The notes under the pieces: model-generated
Databases searched by the model: none
Told to the model about the DNA's origin: nothing
Seen by the model: the letters and a program-made list of their open reading frames with translations, nothing else
Translations under genes and position numbers: made by a program
Origin: Fibrobacter sp.
GTDB lineage: Bacteria > Fibrobacterota > Fibrobacteria > Fibrobacterales > Fibrobacteraceae
NCBI GenBank assembly: GCA_024398835.1
Contig: JAKSIK010000014.1
Span: 1 to 63,123 of the forward strand
Length of the DNA stretch: 63,123 nt
Direction: 5' to 3'
Part shown: piece by piece, positions 43,000 to 50,761 of the stretch
Position numbering within the stretch: position 1 is the stretch's first letter
How the letters are laid out: the number at the start of each line of letters is the position of its first letter

Positions 43000-44613
43000 A
43001 TGAAGCCTCATTTGAAATCAGCCTACCTTATTTTTGCCGTTCTTCTTATGGGGTTCGCAGAAGTTTTTGCAGACCCCACGCTGATGCTATCGTCCAGCGA
43101 CCCGGAAACGGTCAAGGCCCGCATTTCTGAATTACGAGAGCTTCGCAACGCAGGGAACCTTTCCTCCTCTGAACAACAATCCGTTGATGCCTTGTGGGAA
43201 CAGGCGGCGCTCATTGAAGAAATGAATGACCGGTGCGGTTCCATCGACCTCACAGAATCCTACGATTCAGACTGTGGGCACTTCTATGAAATCGAGCTTC
43301 CAAAATTCGAAACAGAACTTTTCAAATTGACTGGCGAAATTCGTTTGAGTTCAACGAGACTTTCCAAAGCCATGGAAGACAAGCGGAAATCCATCAATGT
43401 CTGCTACGAGGCACTTCAAGTGGAAGCCTTCCATCCATCTCGAATTCTCACGCTGAATGGAAAATACGCTCCAGAGCCATTAAGCCATGGCGTAGAAATC
43501 TCTTACGATTTTAAACTGGAAACAAACCAAGATGTCGTCTCTTCTTTGAAAGAACGGATGCAAGACTGGTACGAAGCCTGCGGTGAAATCATCTTGCGTA
43601 GCGACGGATCAAACGAAATCGCCCCTTTGTTCCAAGAAAAAATCAACGGGGGAACCAATAGCAATCTGTACTTTGAACTAGGTCGTGATTATAACGGATT
43701 CGTCCTTTACGTCAAAAGCAAGTCTTCCATTCAAGGCGATTACATTCTCAATGGAACCAGGCTTTTCCAGTACAACATTCCTAGCGCAGAAGCCATCGCA
43801 ACCCTAAAGTTTGTCACCGATCGTTACTATTACGACAACAACAACCGATACCGCAAATACGAGGCCTTTGTGAGCATCAAATGCGACCGTCACTTTGAAG
43901 GGAAGAAAATTTTCTCCGATGATAGCGTTGAACGAGGACTGAGAGGTCAATTCGTTTGGGAAAAAGCAAAAGTGAACCGGCCGGCCCGTAGTCCCAGCTT
44001 CCACAACGAATCCTCCGAAGACGAATCCTCTGTGGATGCTGATATAGATTCCAAAACCTCCGAAGGGTCCTCCATATTTTTCCAAGTTCTAGCCGGGCTC
44101 AATCTCGGAATGGGAAATGAATACGGAATCAAACAAAGCCTGCGCGATGAATACTACGATGTATGGCGGCAAAACGAAGAATGGGCGGACACTTCCCTTC
44201 TTCTCCTGGAGCCCTATATTACCGGCATGGTCACCTTTGAATTTGGGCGAAATGCAGCCTTCGGTATTGGCGGAGGCATTGCTTGGCTTATTGCAAGTGT
44301 CAGCGAAAGCGACGCTGGCTACTATGGCGAGACCTACGATCAAGTGGATCTCCGTACATCCATCGCTCCCGTAGTTCAGGCGGAATTCTCTCTTGGAGAC
44401 CCTACCAGTTTTTCTGGCGGAATCCGTGAAACATTTATTTTTGACAGTAAGTGGCCCTCCAACTACCTTGGAGGTTTCCTAGAGCTTATAAATCTTGTTG
44501 GAATTGAAATGGGATGGAACCATGCCAATGGTTTCTGGGACGCTTTCTACCTAGGGTTTTACATAAAACTTCCACCTCGCCATTTCAGCGAAATCGGCAA
44601 GAACAAAAATTAA
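43000..44613 (+). CDS. Unknown exported protein with a barrel-like C-terminus
   Basis: The 537-residue protein has a signal peptide (MKPHLKSAYLIFAVLLMGFAEVFA). A coiled, acidic N-terminal region (about 30-130) follows, then a middle domain (about 130-330) containing a TonB-C/AgmX-like rhythm ('VCYEALQVEAFHPSRILTLNGKYAPEPLSHGVEISYDFKL'), and a C-terminal region with barrel-type strands ('FFQVLAGLNLGMGNEYG', 'VTFEFGRNAAFGIGGGIAWLIASV', 'AFYLGFYIKLPPRHF'). I cannot name a family. It follows the barrel gene by 20 bases, so it may be the second gene of a two-gene envelope unit. A hairpin terminator follows directly. Confidence 0.8.
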   Translation: MKPHLKSAYLIFAVLLMGFAEVFADPTLMLSSSDPETVKARISELRELRNAGNLSSSEQQSVDALWEQAALIEEMNDRCGSIDLTESYDSDCGHFYEIELPKFETELFKLTGEIRLSSTRLSKAMEDKRKSINVCYEALQVEAFHPSRILTLNGKYAPEPLSHGVEISYDFKLETNQDVVSSLKERMQDWYEACGEIILRSDGSNEIAPLFQEKINGGTNSNLYFELGRDYNGFVLYVKSKSSIQGDYILNGTRLFQYNIPSAEAIATLKFVTDRYYYDNNNRYRKYEAFVSIKCDRHFEGKKIFSDDSVERGLRGQFVWEKAKVNRPARSPSFHNESSEDESSVDADIDSKTSEGSSIFFQVLAGLNLGMGNEYGIKQSLRDEYYDVWRQNEEWADTSLLLLEPYITGMVTFEFGRNAAFGIGGGIAWLIASVSESDAGYYGETYDQVDLRTSIAPVVQAEFSLGDPTSFSGGIRETFIFDSKWPSNYLGGFLELINLVGIEMGWNHANGFWDAFYLGFYIKLPPRHFSEIGKNKN

Positions 44614-44640
44614 CCGCGACAAAAAAGCCGCGGTCTAAAA
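44613..44640. terminator. Terminator between convergent genes
   Basis: The stem ACCGCG/CGCGGT encloses an A-rich loop and is flanked by A/T tracts on both sides. It serves 43000-44613 and the minus-strand 44665-46464 gene. Confidence 0.7.
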
Positions 44641-44664
44641 AAGCATCGCAAGCATTTTGCAGAA

Positions 44665-46464
44665 TTACTTCACATCGTATTCCGGAACGGGGAGCGCCTC
44701 GCCCTTCTTCATGGCAGCATCCAGCGCCGCAGACTTTGCAGGGTCCACCCACCAGTACACCGGGATGGCGTCTTCTCGATTGAACTTGTCAAAGACTTTT
44801 TCCGGCATGCCGTAGCGGTTCCAATATAGAATGCGGTGATGGTCGCACTGCCACATGAGTACATAGGGCACCAGTTCTGCAAGGCGGTTGTCCAAAGCCT
44901 TCAGGATTTCGTTCCGCTTGGCCAAATCAAATTCCGTCTTCTGCAAGTTGATGAGGCTATCCACCACGGCATCCTGAAGGCCGCTCAGGTTGTTGGTTCC
45001 CTTCTGAAGCGCGGTTGCAGAATGCCAGCTGGATTCCGGATCGCGAAGGCGGCCCGAGCCCCAGTTCACCCAGTAGAGGTCAAATTCCGCGTCATCCAAA
45101 CGCTTGCGAAGCGTGCTCTGCGACATTTGCTCGATGGAGGCCGTGATGCCCACCTTCTTCAAATCTTCCTGATACAACGTCAGGTGGCGCATGTCTTCGC
45201 TGGCAGTAATGAAATTGATGGTGAAAGGCTTTCCGTCCTTCTCCAGTACGCCCTGTGCATTCACCTTATAGCCCGCCTCGGCGAGAAGCGCGCGGGCACT
45301 ATCAGGATTGAAGCTATACACCGGCGCCGTCGGATTCTGATTGTTCTCCCACAAATCAGGATAGTAGCTGTTCAGCAGGAAGTATTGACCATACATGTAC
45401 TTCTCGTTCATCTGCTCGCGGTTCATGAGGAGCGAAAGCGCGCGGCGAACCCGCACATCCTGGAACTGAGGCTTGCGAAGATTGATGGCCATGCCCTGGA
45501 ATCCGATGGGCTCCTTATTGAAGATGCGCTGCTTTACAGCCCAACCCTTCTTCACCGCGTCAAAATCAGTCTGCTTCATCCAGATGCTGCTGGTGTAGAT
45601 GGCGTAGGCGTTGAAGTCCTGCTTCTTGAAAGCCTCCAGAGCCTTGGTCTGGTCGTTCATGAAGCGGTAGCGAATCTTCTGGAAGTTGTACTTGCCGTGA
45701 TTCCAGTTCTTCTGGAAACCCCACCAGTCGGCCCGACGGGAAAGTTCCACAAAGCGGTCTTCGCGGAAAGTCTTGATGATGTAAGGCCCGCTCACTACGG
45801 GGAAGTCATAGCGGATATCATTGAAGTTCTTCCCAGCCCAAGCATGCTTCGGGAACGCAAGCATCCCCGCCGCTTCCCAGAAGTTGCCCCAATGGATTTC
45901 TTTTGCCACCATGCGGATGGTAAGGCTATCTACAATCTCCGGACGTTCAAAGCGGCTGAGACCAACCTTGAAAATCGGTGTGAGATTTTTTTCATCCATA
46001 ATGACGTCGTAATAGAACTGCACATCTTCAGCAGTGATGGATTTTCCGTCGCTCCACTTGGCGCGGGGGTCTACATGGAAGGTGAAGGTTTTGCCGTCTT
46101 CGCCAATCTCCCAGGAATCCGCCAGAATGCCAACTTCGCGGTCCTCGGTGCTGTGCAGGTTGACCAGAGGCTCGTACATCATGCCCATGAGTTCTGCCGA
46201 GAAACTGTTGTAGTCTTCCCACATGTTGAAAGACTTGGGCATGGCGGAACCCCAGAGGGTGATGGTTCCGCAGGCACGAGCGTCCTTGCCCGCAATAGGG
46301 TCGAACTCGCCTGTGGCAGAGGAATCTACAGGAATGATGGGGCAATCCGCCTCGGAGACGGTAGCGTTGTTCCCGCCCTTTGCAGGTTTGGAGCCAGACT
46401 CATTGCAGCCCACCAATGCTACAGCAATGGCGAGACTTGCGATGTAAAACGACAGCTGTTTCAT
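44665..46464 (-). CDS. Peptide-type ABC transporter substrate-binding lipoprotein (SBP_bac_5)
   Basis: The 599-residue lipoprotein has lipobox LVGC (about Cys20 from MKQLSFYIASLAIAVALVGC) and the family-5 solute-binding fold: 'SAELMGMMYEPLVNL', 'LADSWEIGEDGKTFTFHVDPRAKWSDGKSITAEDVQFYYD', 'VRVRRALSLLMNREQMNEKYMYGQYF' and 'LDDAEFDLYWVNWG'. It would bind oligopeptides or similar solutes in the periplasm. No permease or ATPase genes are adjacent, so the partner transporter must be elsewhere. ATG 46464 is preferred (GAGG nine bases upstream); 46470 and 46500 are in-frame alternatives. It lies downstream of rnc, with a short repeat between them. Confidence 0.9.
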   Translation of the reverse strand: MKQLSFYIASLAIAVALVGCNESGSKPAKGGNNATVSEADCPIIPVDSSATGEFDPIAGKDARACGTITLWGSAMPKSFNMWEDYNSFSAELMGMMYEPLVNLHSTEDREVGILADSWEIGEDGKTFTFHVDPRAKWSDGKSITAEDVQFYYDVIMDEKNLTPIFKVGLSRFERPEIVDSLTIRMVAKEIHWGNFWEAAGMLAFPKHAWAGKNFNDIRYDFPVVSGPYIIKTFREDRFVELSRRADWWGFQKNWNHGKYNFQKIRYRFMNDQTKALEAFKKQDFNAYAIYTSSIWMKQTDFDAVKKGWAVKQRIFNKEPIGFQGMAINLRKPQFQDVRVRRALSLLMNREQMNEKYMYGQYFLLNSYYPDLWENNQNPTAPVYSFNPDSARALLAEAGYKVNAQGVLEKDGKPFTINFITASEDMRHLTLYQEDLKKVGITASIEQMSQSTLRKRLDDAEFDLYWVNWGSGRLRDPESSWHSATALQKGTNNLSGLQDAVVDSLINLQKTEFDLAKRNEILKALDNRLAELVPYVLMWQCDHHRILYWNRYGMPEKVFDKFNREDAIPVYWWVDPAKSAALDAAMKKGEALPVPEYDVK

Positions 46465-46513
46465 ACTCATATTCCTCAGTGAATTAATTTCTGGCGACAT
46501 TCTCGTCCAGAGT

Positions 46514-46552
46514 CAATTCATAATTCTGCATTCAGCATTCTTAATTATAAAT
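46514..46552. repeat. Short copy of the 'attctgcattcagcattc' repeat
   Basis: AT-rich simple repeat between rnc and the solute-binding gene, of the same type as 34665-34857. Confidence 0.7.
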
Positions 46553-46555
46553 CGG

Positions 46556-47371
46556 CTACGGTCTTCCTAAGTAGCGGGCAGGCTTGGCGGATTTTTCCGA
46601 AGCGGCAGACTTCTTTTCTGCATTCGCGGCATCTTCCGCCTTCAGCATTTCCAAGGTGACGCGGGCAGCTTCCTGTTCCGCCTTCTTCTTGTTGGGGCCT
46701 TCTCCCTTTCCATAAACCTTATCGCCCAGATGAACTTCCGCCACAAACACCTTCATATGTTCCGGCCCCCGTTCATCAATAATCTTGTAGTCCGGAGCGG
46801 CATGCAGTTTGGACTGCGTGTACTCCAGCAGGTCACTCTTGAAGTTGACGAAATCCTCCGCCACAATGATTTCCGACACCCGAGGGAAGTGGAACTTGTT
46901 CAAGATGGCGCGGACCTCTTCCAACCCACCATCCAAGTAGACAGCTCCCAGAACAGCCTCGTAGGCATCGGCCAGAATGCTTTCCTTGCCCCGCCCACCC
47001 ATCTTGGCTTCGCTCTTGCCGATTTTCACATACTCACCCAGGTCCCATTCCTTGGAGGACTGGGCGCAGGCATGGCCAGAAACGATGGCGCTCTTCCGTT
47101 TGGAAAGGTCGCCTTCCGGGTCGTTTGGATAGGTGCGGTAAAGGTATTCCGTGGTGAGCATGTTCAGCACGGAGTCCCCCAAGAATTCCAGGCGCTCGTT
47201 ATTATTGGTGTATGGCATGTCCTTTCCGGACAAAAAAGAGCGGTGCACCAGAGCATGGACTAGGAGTTCAGGATCACGGAACCGATATCCAAGCTTCGCC
47301 TCAAGTCCGCCGTCGGGCTTCTGGCGAAACCAGAATTTCAGGATTTTCTTCAGCACATTTTTTTCTTCCAA
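46556..47371 (-). CDS. rnc: Ribonuclease III
   Basis: The 271-residue endonuclease cleaves double-stranded RNA in rRNA and mRNA processing. The signature 'NNERLEFLGDSVLNMLTTEYLY' (about 53-74) and the second acidic box 'ESILADAYEAVLGAVYLDGG' (about 125-145) are intact, followed by a dsRNA-binding domain ('DLLEYTQSKLHAAPDYKIIDERGPEHMKVFVAEVHLGDKVYGKGEGPNKKKAEQEAA'). A Lys/Ala/Ser-rich tail extends beyond the usual end. No ATG is suitably placed; a TTG at 47371, four bases after GGAGG, is the best start. It lies downstream of acpP, as in many bacteria. Confidence 0.94.
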   Translation of the reverse strand: MEEKNVLKKILKFWFRQKPDGGLEAKLGYRFRDPELLVHALVHRSFLSGKDMPYTNNNERLEFLGDSVLNMLTTEYLYRTYPNDPEGDLSKRKSAIVSGHACAQSSKEWDLGEYVKIGKSEAKMGGRGKESILADAYEAVLGAVYLDGGLEEVRAILNKFHFPRVSEIIVAEDFVNFKSDLLEYTQSKLHAAPDYKIIDERGPEHMKVFVAEVHLGDKVYGKGEGPNKKKAEQEAARVTLEMLKAEDAANAEKKSAASEKSAKPARYLGRP

Positions 47372-47447
47372 AGTACCTCCATCTGCGGAAAGCAAAAAGG
47401 CAACCCTAGGGCCGCCTTTCCGCTAAATCCATAGAATTTTCTTGAAA

Positions 47448-47693
47448 TTAGCCGTTCTTCTTGGCTTCCAGGAAGGCAACCACGTCAGAAACCTTCAGGA
47501 ACTTTTCTGCGTCAGAATCCAGGATTTCCACTTCAAATTCGTCTTCAAGAGCCATCACCAATTCAACACGGTCGAGGGAGTCGGCACCCAGGTCATTGCC
47601 GAATTCGCTTTCAGGCTTCACATCTTCAGCCTTCACTTCCAGCTTGGCAACGATAACGTCGGTAACCTTCTTGAGAATTTCTTCTTGAGTCAT
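47448..47693 (-). CDS. acpP: Acyl carrier protein
   Basis: The 81-residue acidic protein carries the phosphopantetheine attachment Ser in 'GADSLDRVELVMALEDEF' (Ser about 38). It carries growing acyl chains in fatty acid and lipid A synthesis. The ATG at 47693 has GGAG eight bases upstream. It sits between fabG and rnc, the conserved bacterial order. Confidence 0.97.
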   Translation of the reverse strand: MTQEEILKKVTDVIVAKLEVKAEDVKPESEFGNDLGADSLDRVELVMALEDEFEVEILDSDAEKFLKVSDVVAFLEAKKNG

Positions 47694-47740
47694 TTTTATC
47701 TCCATTAGGATTTGTTTCAACCAAATTTATAAAAATTTAC

Positions 47741-48466
47741 CTAAATGTTCAAGCCCCCGTCCACGCCGATGACCTGGCCAGTAATATAGTCAGAATCGTC
47801 AGAAGCGAGAAATTGAACCAATTTCGCCACATTTTCCGGTTTTCCCACCTTTCCTAGAGGAATTTGGGCCCTGTATTTTTCGCAGACCTCCACCCCTAGA
47901 GCAGCCGTCATTTCCGTATCGATAAAACCCGGCGCCACCGCATTGACCCGAATGCCCCTTGAGGCAAATTCTGCCGCATTGGACTTTGTGAGGCCAATAA
48001 TCCCGGCCTTGGCTGCCGCATAGTTGGCTTGGCCTGGTTGGCCGCGAAGGGCGTTGATGCTCGTGATGTTGATGATGGAGCCTTTTCGGTTGGAAACCAT
48101 GGTTCGGGAAACCGCCCGGGTGCAGAGGAAAACGGAACGCAAATCCGCCGCCAAGACCTGGTCAAAATCCTCGTCCTTCATACGCAGAAGGAGCCCATCG
48201 CGGGTAATGCCCGCATTGTTCACCAGCACGTCCACGCCACCCAAAAAGTCGATAGCCGCCTTGAAGCTCTCCTGAACCTGGAGGGAATCCGCCACATCGC
48301 AAGCAAAACCTTTGGCCCGAACGCCGAACTTCTGGGCAATTGCCGCAGCCTGGGCGTCACATCCGCTGCGGGAAACAAGCACCACATCGGAGCCCTTGGA
48401 AGCCAGTTCTTCCGCAATGGCTAGACCAATACCTCGGGATGCACCTGTAATAATGGACTGTTTCAT
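47741..48466 (-). CDS. fabG: 3-oxoacyl-ACP reductase FabG
   Basis: The 241-residue short-chain dehydrogenase has 'TGASRGIGLAIA' (NADPH-binding), 'NNAGITRDGLLLRM', the catalytic Ser in 'INITSINALRG', 'YAAAKAG' (Tyr and Lys of the active site) and 'VAPGFIDTEMT'. It reduces beta-ketoacyl-ACP in fatty acid elongation. ATG 48466 is chosen because it starts directly at the beta1 strand and follows a TAAATT box by 7 bases. It is the first gene of fabG-acpP-rnc and is divergent from 48519-49421 with only 52 bases between. Confidence 0.95.
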   Translation of the reverse strand: MKQSIITGASRGIGLAIAEELASKGSDVVLVSRSGCDAQAAAIAQKFGVRAKGFACDVADSLQVQESFKAAIDFLGGVDVLVNNAGITRDGLLLRMKDEDFDQVLAADLRSVFLCTRAVSRTMVSNRKGSIINITSINALRGQPGQANYAAAKAGIIGLTKSNAAEFASRGIRVNAVAPGFIDTEMTAALGVEVCEKYRAQIPLGKVGKPENVAKLVQFLASDDSDYITGQVIGVDGGLNI

Positions 48467-48473
48467 TGCCAAA

Positions 48474-48511
48474 AATTTAGTCTTTTTTCTCAAATTACAA
48501 ATTGCTATATT
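48474..48511. promoter_or_regulatory. Compact divergent promoters of fabG and 48519-49421
   Basis: On the minus strand TAAATT (48474-48479) ends 7 bases before the fabG ATG. On the plus strand TATATT (48506-48511) ends 7 bases before the ATG at 48519. Neither gene has room for a ribosome-binding site in its leader. Confidence 0.55.
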
Positions 48512-48518
48512 CTTGCCC

Positions 48519-49421
48519 ATGCTTGGCATTACTCAAAAAAAGGGAACTGACGACCATCTTTGCGGAAAAATGATTGCGTACGCCAAAATCCTACCCTCTC
48601 CCAGCGGCGAAGGCAGTGAAACTCCCTTTGACGAAATGATCAAGAACGGACTTTTGGTGCTGGAGGGGGACTTCCGAAAGGCGCCTGTGCAGCCCAACAA
48701 GAGAAAGCTTGACAATGCCGTGGATGAAAAGCTGAACAGCCTCATCTCCTCCATGGAAGAGCAGGGGCTGGACATTCCCGAAAATCTGGACATCGATGCC
48801 CTGCGGGACAGGCTCCACGAGCTGAACAGCATGGAGGTTATTCCCATTCCAGCGCGAATTGGAAGCTTTGCTAGCGAAGAAGAAATTCTGAACCAGGATG
48901 CGGACGTCTATTACGTAGGCGAATTCATCGGCGTGAATCAGGCCCACTTCTGCCTCACCACCCTCCCCATCTTCTACCAGGCCAAGTACCGCGAACAAGT
49001 GAAGGCGAAAGAGATGGCCATCCTGAGCGATGTGCTTTCCCAATTCGAGAGCGGCGACTTCATGGATACGGAAGATATCCAGAAGGAGACGGAGGGGCTG
49101 TTCCCCGATGGAGCATCCATCAATACCTTTGTGGGCGATTTGTCCAAGCTTTTGAATGTGCGGGTCATTCCCTTCCTGCTCGCCTGCGAAAAGGAAAGCG
49201 ACTACGAGACCCAAATCGGGCTTTTCTACAACTTCATGAAGAGCTACCCTCAGCAGATTGACGTGACCCGCATCGACCACGCCCTCCGGGAACTGCGCAA
49301 GCAGAGCGATTCCATCAAAGCAAGGCAGCTTCTGGAACTGAGCTGCAAGAAAATCAGCGCCATCTATAACGAGAACGCCAAACTGGCGGAAGAAATCGAG
49401 CAGGAAATTTCTACCCTGTAG
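48519..49421 (+). CDS. Unknown cytoplasmic protein
   Basis: The 300-residue protein has no signal peptide or membrane segment. It is acidic and helical, with 'GKMIAYAKILPSPSGEGS', a 'DIPENLDIDALRDRLHELNSMEVIPIPARIGSF' block and a C-terminal helical bundle ending 'NENAKLAEEIEQEIS'. No family is recognised. The start is supported by the TATATT box 7 bases upstream and by the frame running into the divergent fabG promoter if extended. Probably monocistronic. Confidence 0.82.
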   Translation: MLGITQKKGTDDHLCGKMIAYAKILPSPSGEGSETPFDEMIKNGLLVLEGDFRKAPVQPNKRKLDNAVDEKLNSLISSMEEQGLDIPENLDIDALRDRLHELNSMEVIPIPARIGSFASEEEILNQDADVYYVGEFIGVNQAHFCLTTLPIFYQAKYREQVKAKEMAILSDVLSQFESGDFMDTEDIQKETEGLFPDGASINTFVGDLSKLLNVRVIPFLLACEKESDYETQIGLFYNFMKSYPQQIDVTRIDHALRELRKQSDSIKARQLLELSCKKISAIYNENAKLAEEIEQEISTL

Positions 49422-49442
49422 CATTTTTGTAAAAGGTGCGAA

Positions 49443-49528
49443 GAGGGTTCTCATCCCACTCGTTCTTGTTGTATAAAAAGGGCAGACCCCTGCGGGGTCC
49501 ACCCTTTTTATAAAGGAGAGAGAGGGAT
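49443..49528. repeat. Duplicated tRNA-Ser 3' end plus terminator, copy 1
   Basis: These 86 bases are identical to 49642-49727. They contain the hairpin AAAAAGGG-CA-GACCCC-TGC-GGGGTC-CA-CCCTTTTT and, at the right end, 'ggagagagagggat', which is the 3' end of tRNA-Ser as read on the minus strand. Confidence 0.9.
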
Positions 49529-49641
49529 GGGCCCACATGCTCTTGCTATTCGCATGTGGCCCTACGGGTTTCGGCTTCCGCCGAAAGCCTTAACAGCGCC
49601 TGCTTCGCTGCGCTCTGGCGCTGTTAAACGAACGCCTCTGC
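49529..49641. repeat. 113-bp segment of three hairpins between the duplicated tRNA ends
   Basis: Three successive inverted repeats fill the segment: GGGCCCACATGC/GCATGTGGCCC, TTTCGGC/GCCGAAA and TAACAGCGCC/GGCGCTGTTA. No credible ORF is present. A 61-codon reading frame across it is most likely chance. Confidence 0.85.
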
Positions 49642-49727
49642 GAGGGTTCTCATCCCACTCGTTCTTGTTGTATAAAAAGGGCAGACCCCTGCGGGGTCCA
49701 CCCTTTTTATAAAGGAGAGAGAGGGAT
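49642..49727. repeat. Duplicated tRNA-Ser 3' end plus terminator, copy 2 (at the intact tRNA)
   Basis: It is the exact second copy. Its right 14 bases are part of the functional tRNA-Ser gene. The hairpin at 49674-49708 is the tRNA's terminator on the minus strand. Confidence 0.9.
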
Positions 49728-49797
49728 TCGAACCCTCGAACCTGTTAGAGTCTCCGGTTTTCGAGGCCGGCCCGTTCAACCACTCCGGCATCTCTCC
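49713..49797 (-). tRNA. tRNA-Ser (anticodon CGA)
   Basis: On the minus strand the acceptor GGAGAGA/TCTCTCC, the T arm GAGGG-TTCGAAT-CCCTC, the anticodon loop CTCGAAA (CGA, reading UCG) and a long variable arm make a class II tRNA-Ser. CCA is not encoded. The last anticodon-stem pair is C-A (U-A in E. coli), and position 73 reads U where many serine tRNAs have G. Confidence 0.93.
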
Positions 49798-49861
49798 GTT
49801 TTCCCTTCAATGTAGAAAATTCAGTAAAGATTGTCTACATCTAGTTATTCGCTACAAAGAG

Positions 49862-50761
49862 CTACATCTTTGAAAGGGTCAAAAGCACCGCACCCACAAG
49901 AATCACTATTGTGGAAATGGTGAGTTTTTTGCGGCCTTGCTTAGAAGCGTATTCGCCAAAGACAAACACGCCCCACATCTGGTTCACCACCAGGTTCAAC
50001 TGCAGTAGCGGATAGCCTACCGCATAACCGAACATGCCATCATCAGCAATGGCCCAGAAAATAGCCAGCGTACCCAGCATCCAAATGATGCCTGACCCGA
50101 GAGCAAACAGCGTAGGAACTGGCGGATATCCAAAGCTCTTTCTCCGCTTCAATGTGAGTATCGCCACCAGCACCACGCTAGCGACACAAACGCCTACAGA
50201 GAAGGGGAATAAAAATTCCATGTCCCCCATTTCACTGAACTTGTAGGGAATGAGGTATGTGCCAAATACGGCACCGGAAAGAAGGGAGCGCCATTTTTTC
50301 CAGATGGAAGTCTTGGACTTGCTTACCGGAATCCAGATGCCGATAATCATGCAAGCGATGGCGGGAACAGAAAAATAAAGGGCCGTGGGTTCCTGGAAAA
50401 TAACGACGCCACTGAAGAAAGAAAGGAGGATACTCACGCTCATGGAGCGAAGGCCAGTACCTGCCAAATCCTGTTCCGCCTGAACCGCCCAGAAGCACAA
50501 GGCACCACCAATCACCCAGAGGCAGCCACACAGGACACCAACAGGATTCAGATTGAATTCTCCCGTGACGCAAGTAATGACAGCAGAGCAAAGCATCGCT
50601 CCTACCGCCATCACGGCGAGGAACGCCCAGGACGAATAATTCGGGTATTTTTTGAGAGGAACCATGTAGGTTCCAAATGCGGTAATGCCGATGAGGACAC
50701 CGATGAGACTAAGCAAATTACTTTCCAATGCAGAACCCCGCAAAAATTGATTGTAAAACAT
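49862..50761 (-). CDS. GRP-type sugar transporter / EamA-like membrane protein
   Basis: The 299-residue inner-membrane protein has about ten hydrophobic helices, in the pattern of the glucose/ribose porter (GRP) branch of the drug/metabolite transporter superfamily ('GVLIGITAFGTYMVPLKK', 'GGALCFWAVQAEQDLAGTGLRS', 'LSGAVFGTYLIPYKFSEM', 'YPLLQLNLVVNQMWGVFVFGEY'). The substrate is probably a sugar but is not provable here. The ATG at 50761 overlaps mnmE by 44 bases; a TTG at 50728 with GGGG upstream is a plausible shorter start. Confidence 0.85.
   Translation of the reverse strand: MFYNQFLRGSALESNLLSLIGVLIGITAFGTYMVPLKKYPNYSSWAFLAVMAVGAMLCSAVITCVTGEFNLNPVGVLCGCLWVIGGALCFWAVQAEQDLAGTGLRSMSVSILLSFFSGVVIFQEPTALYFSVPAIACMIIGIWIPVSKSKTSIWKKWRSLLSGAVFGTYLIPYKFSEMGDMEFLFPFSVGVCVASVVLVAILTLKRRKSFGYPPVPTLFALGSGIIWMLGTLAIFWAIADDGMFGYAVGYPLLQLNLVVNQMWGVFVFGEYASKQGRKKLTISTIVILVGAVLLTLSKM

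Noticed and set aside
44836..46482. 548-codon open frame opposite the solute-binding lipoprotein gene
   Set aside because: It is a shadow frame; the sense strand encodes a complete, motif-rich SBP_bac_5 lipoprotein.
49527..49712. Possible 61-codon small gene between the tRNA-end repeats
   Set aside because: It consists of the three palindromes and part of the duplicated terminator, so the frame is better explained by structured non-coding DNA.
49443..49800. Integrated genomic island at tRNA-Ser
   Set aside because: The tRNA-end duplication looks like att sites, but only 113 bases lie between and no integrase is in the window.
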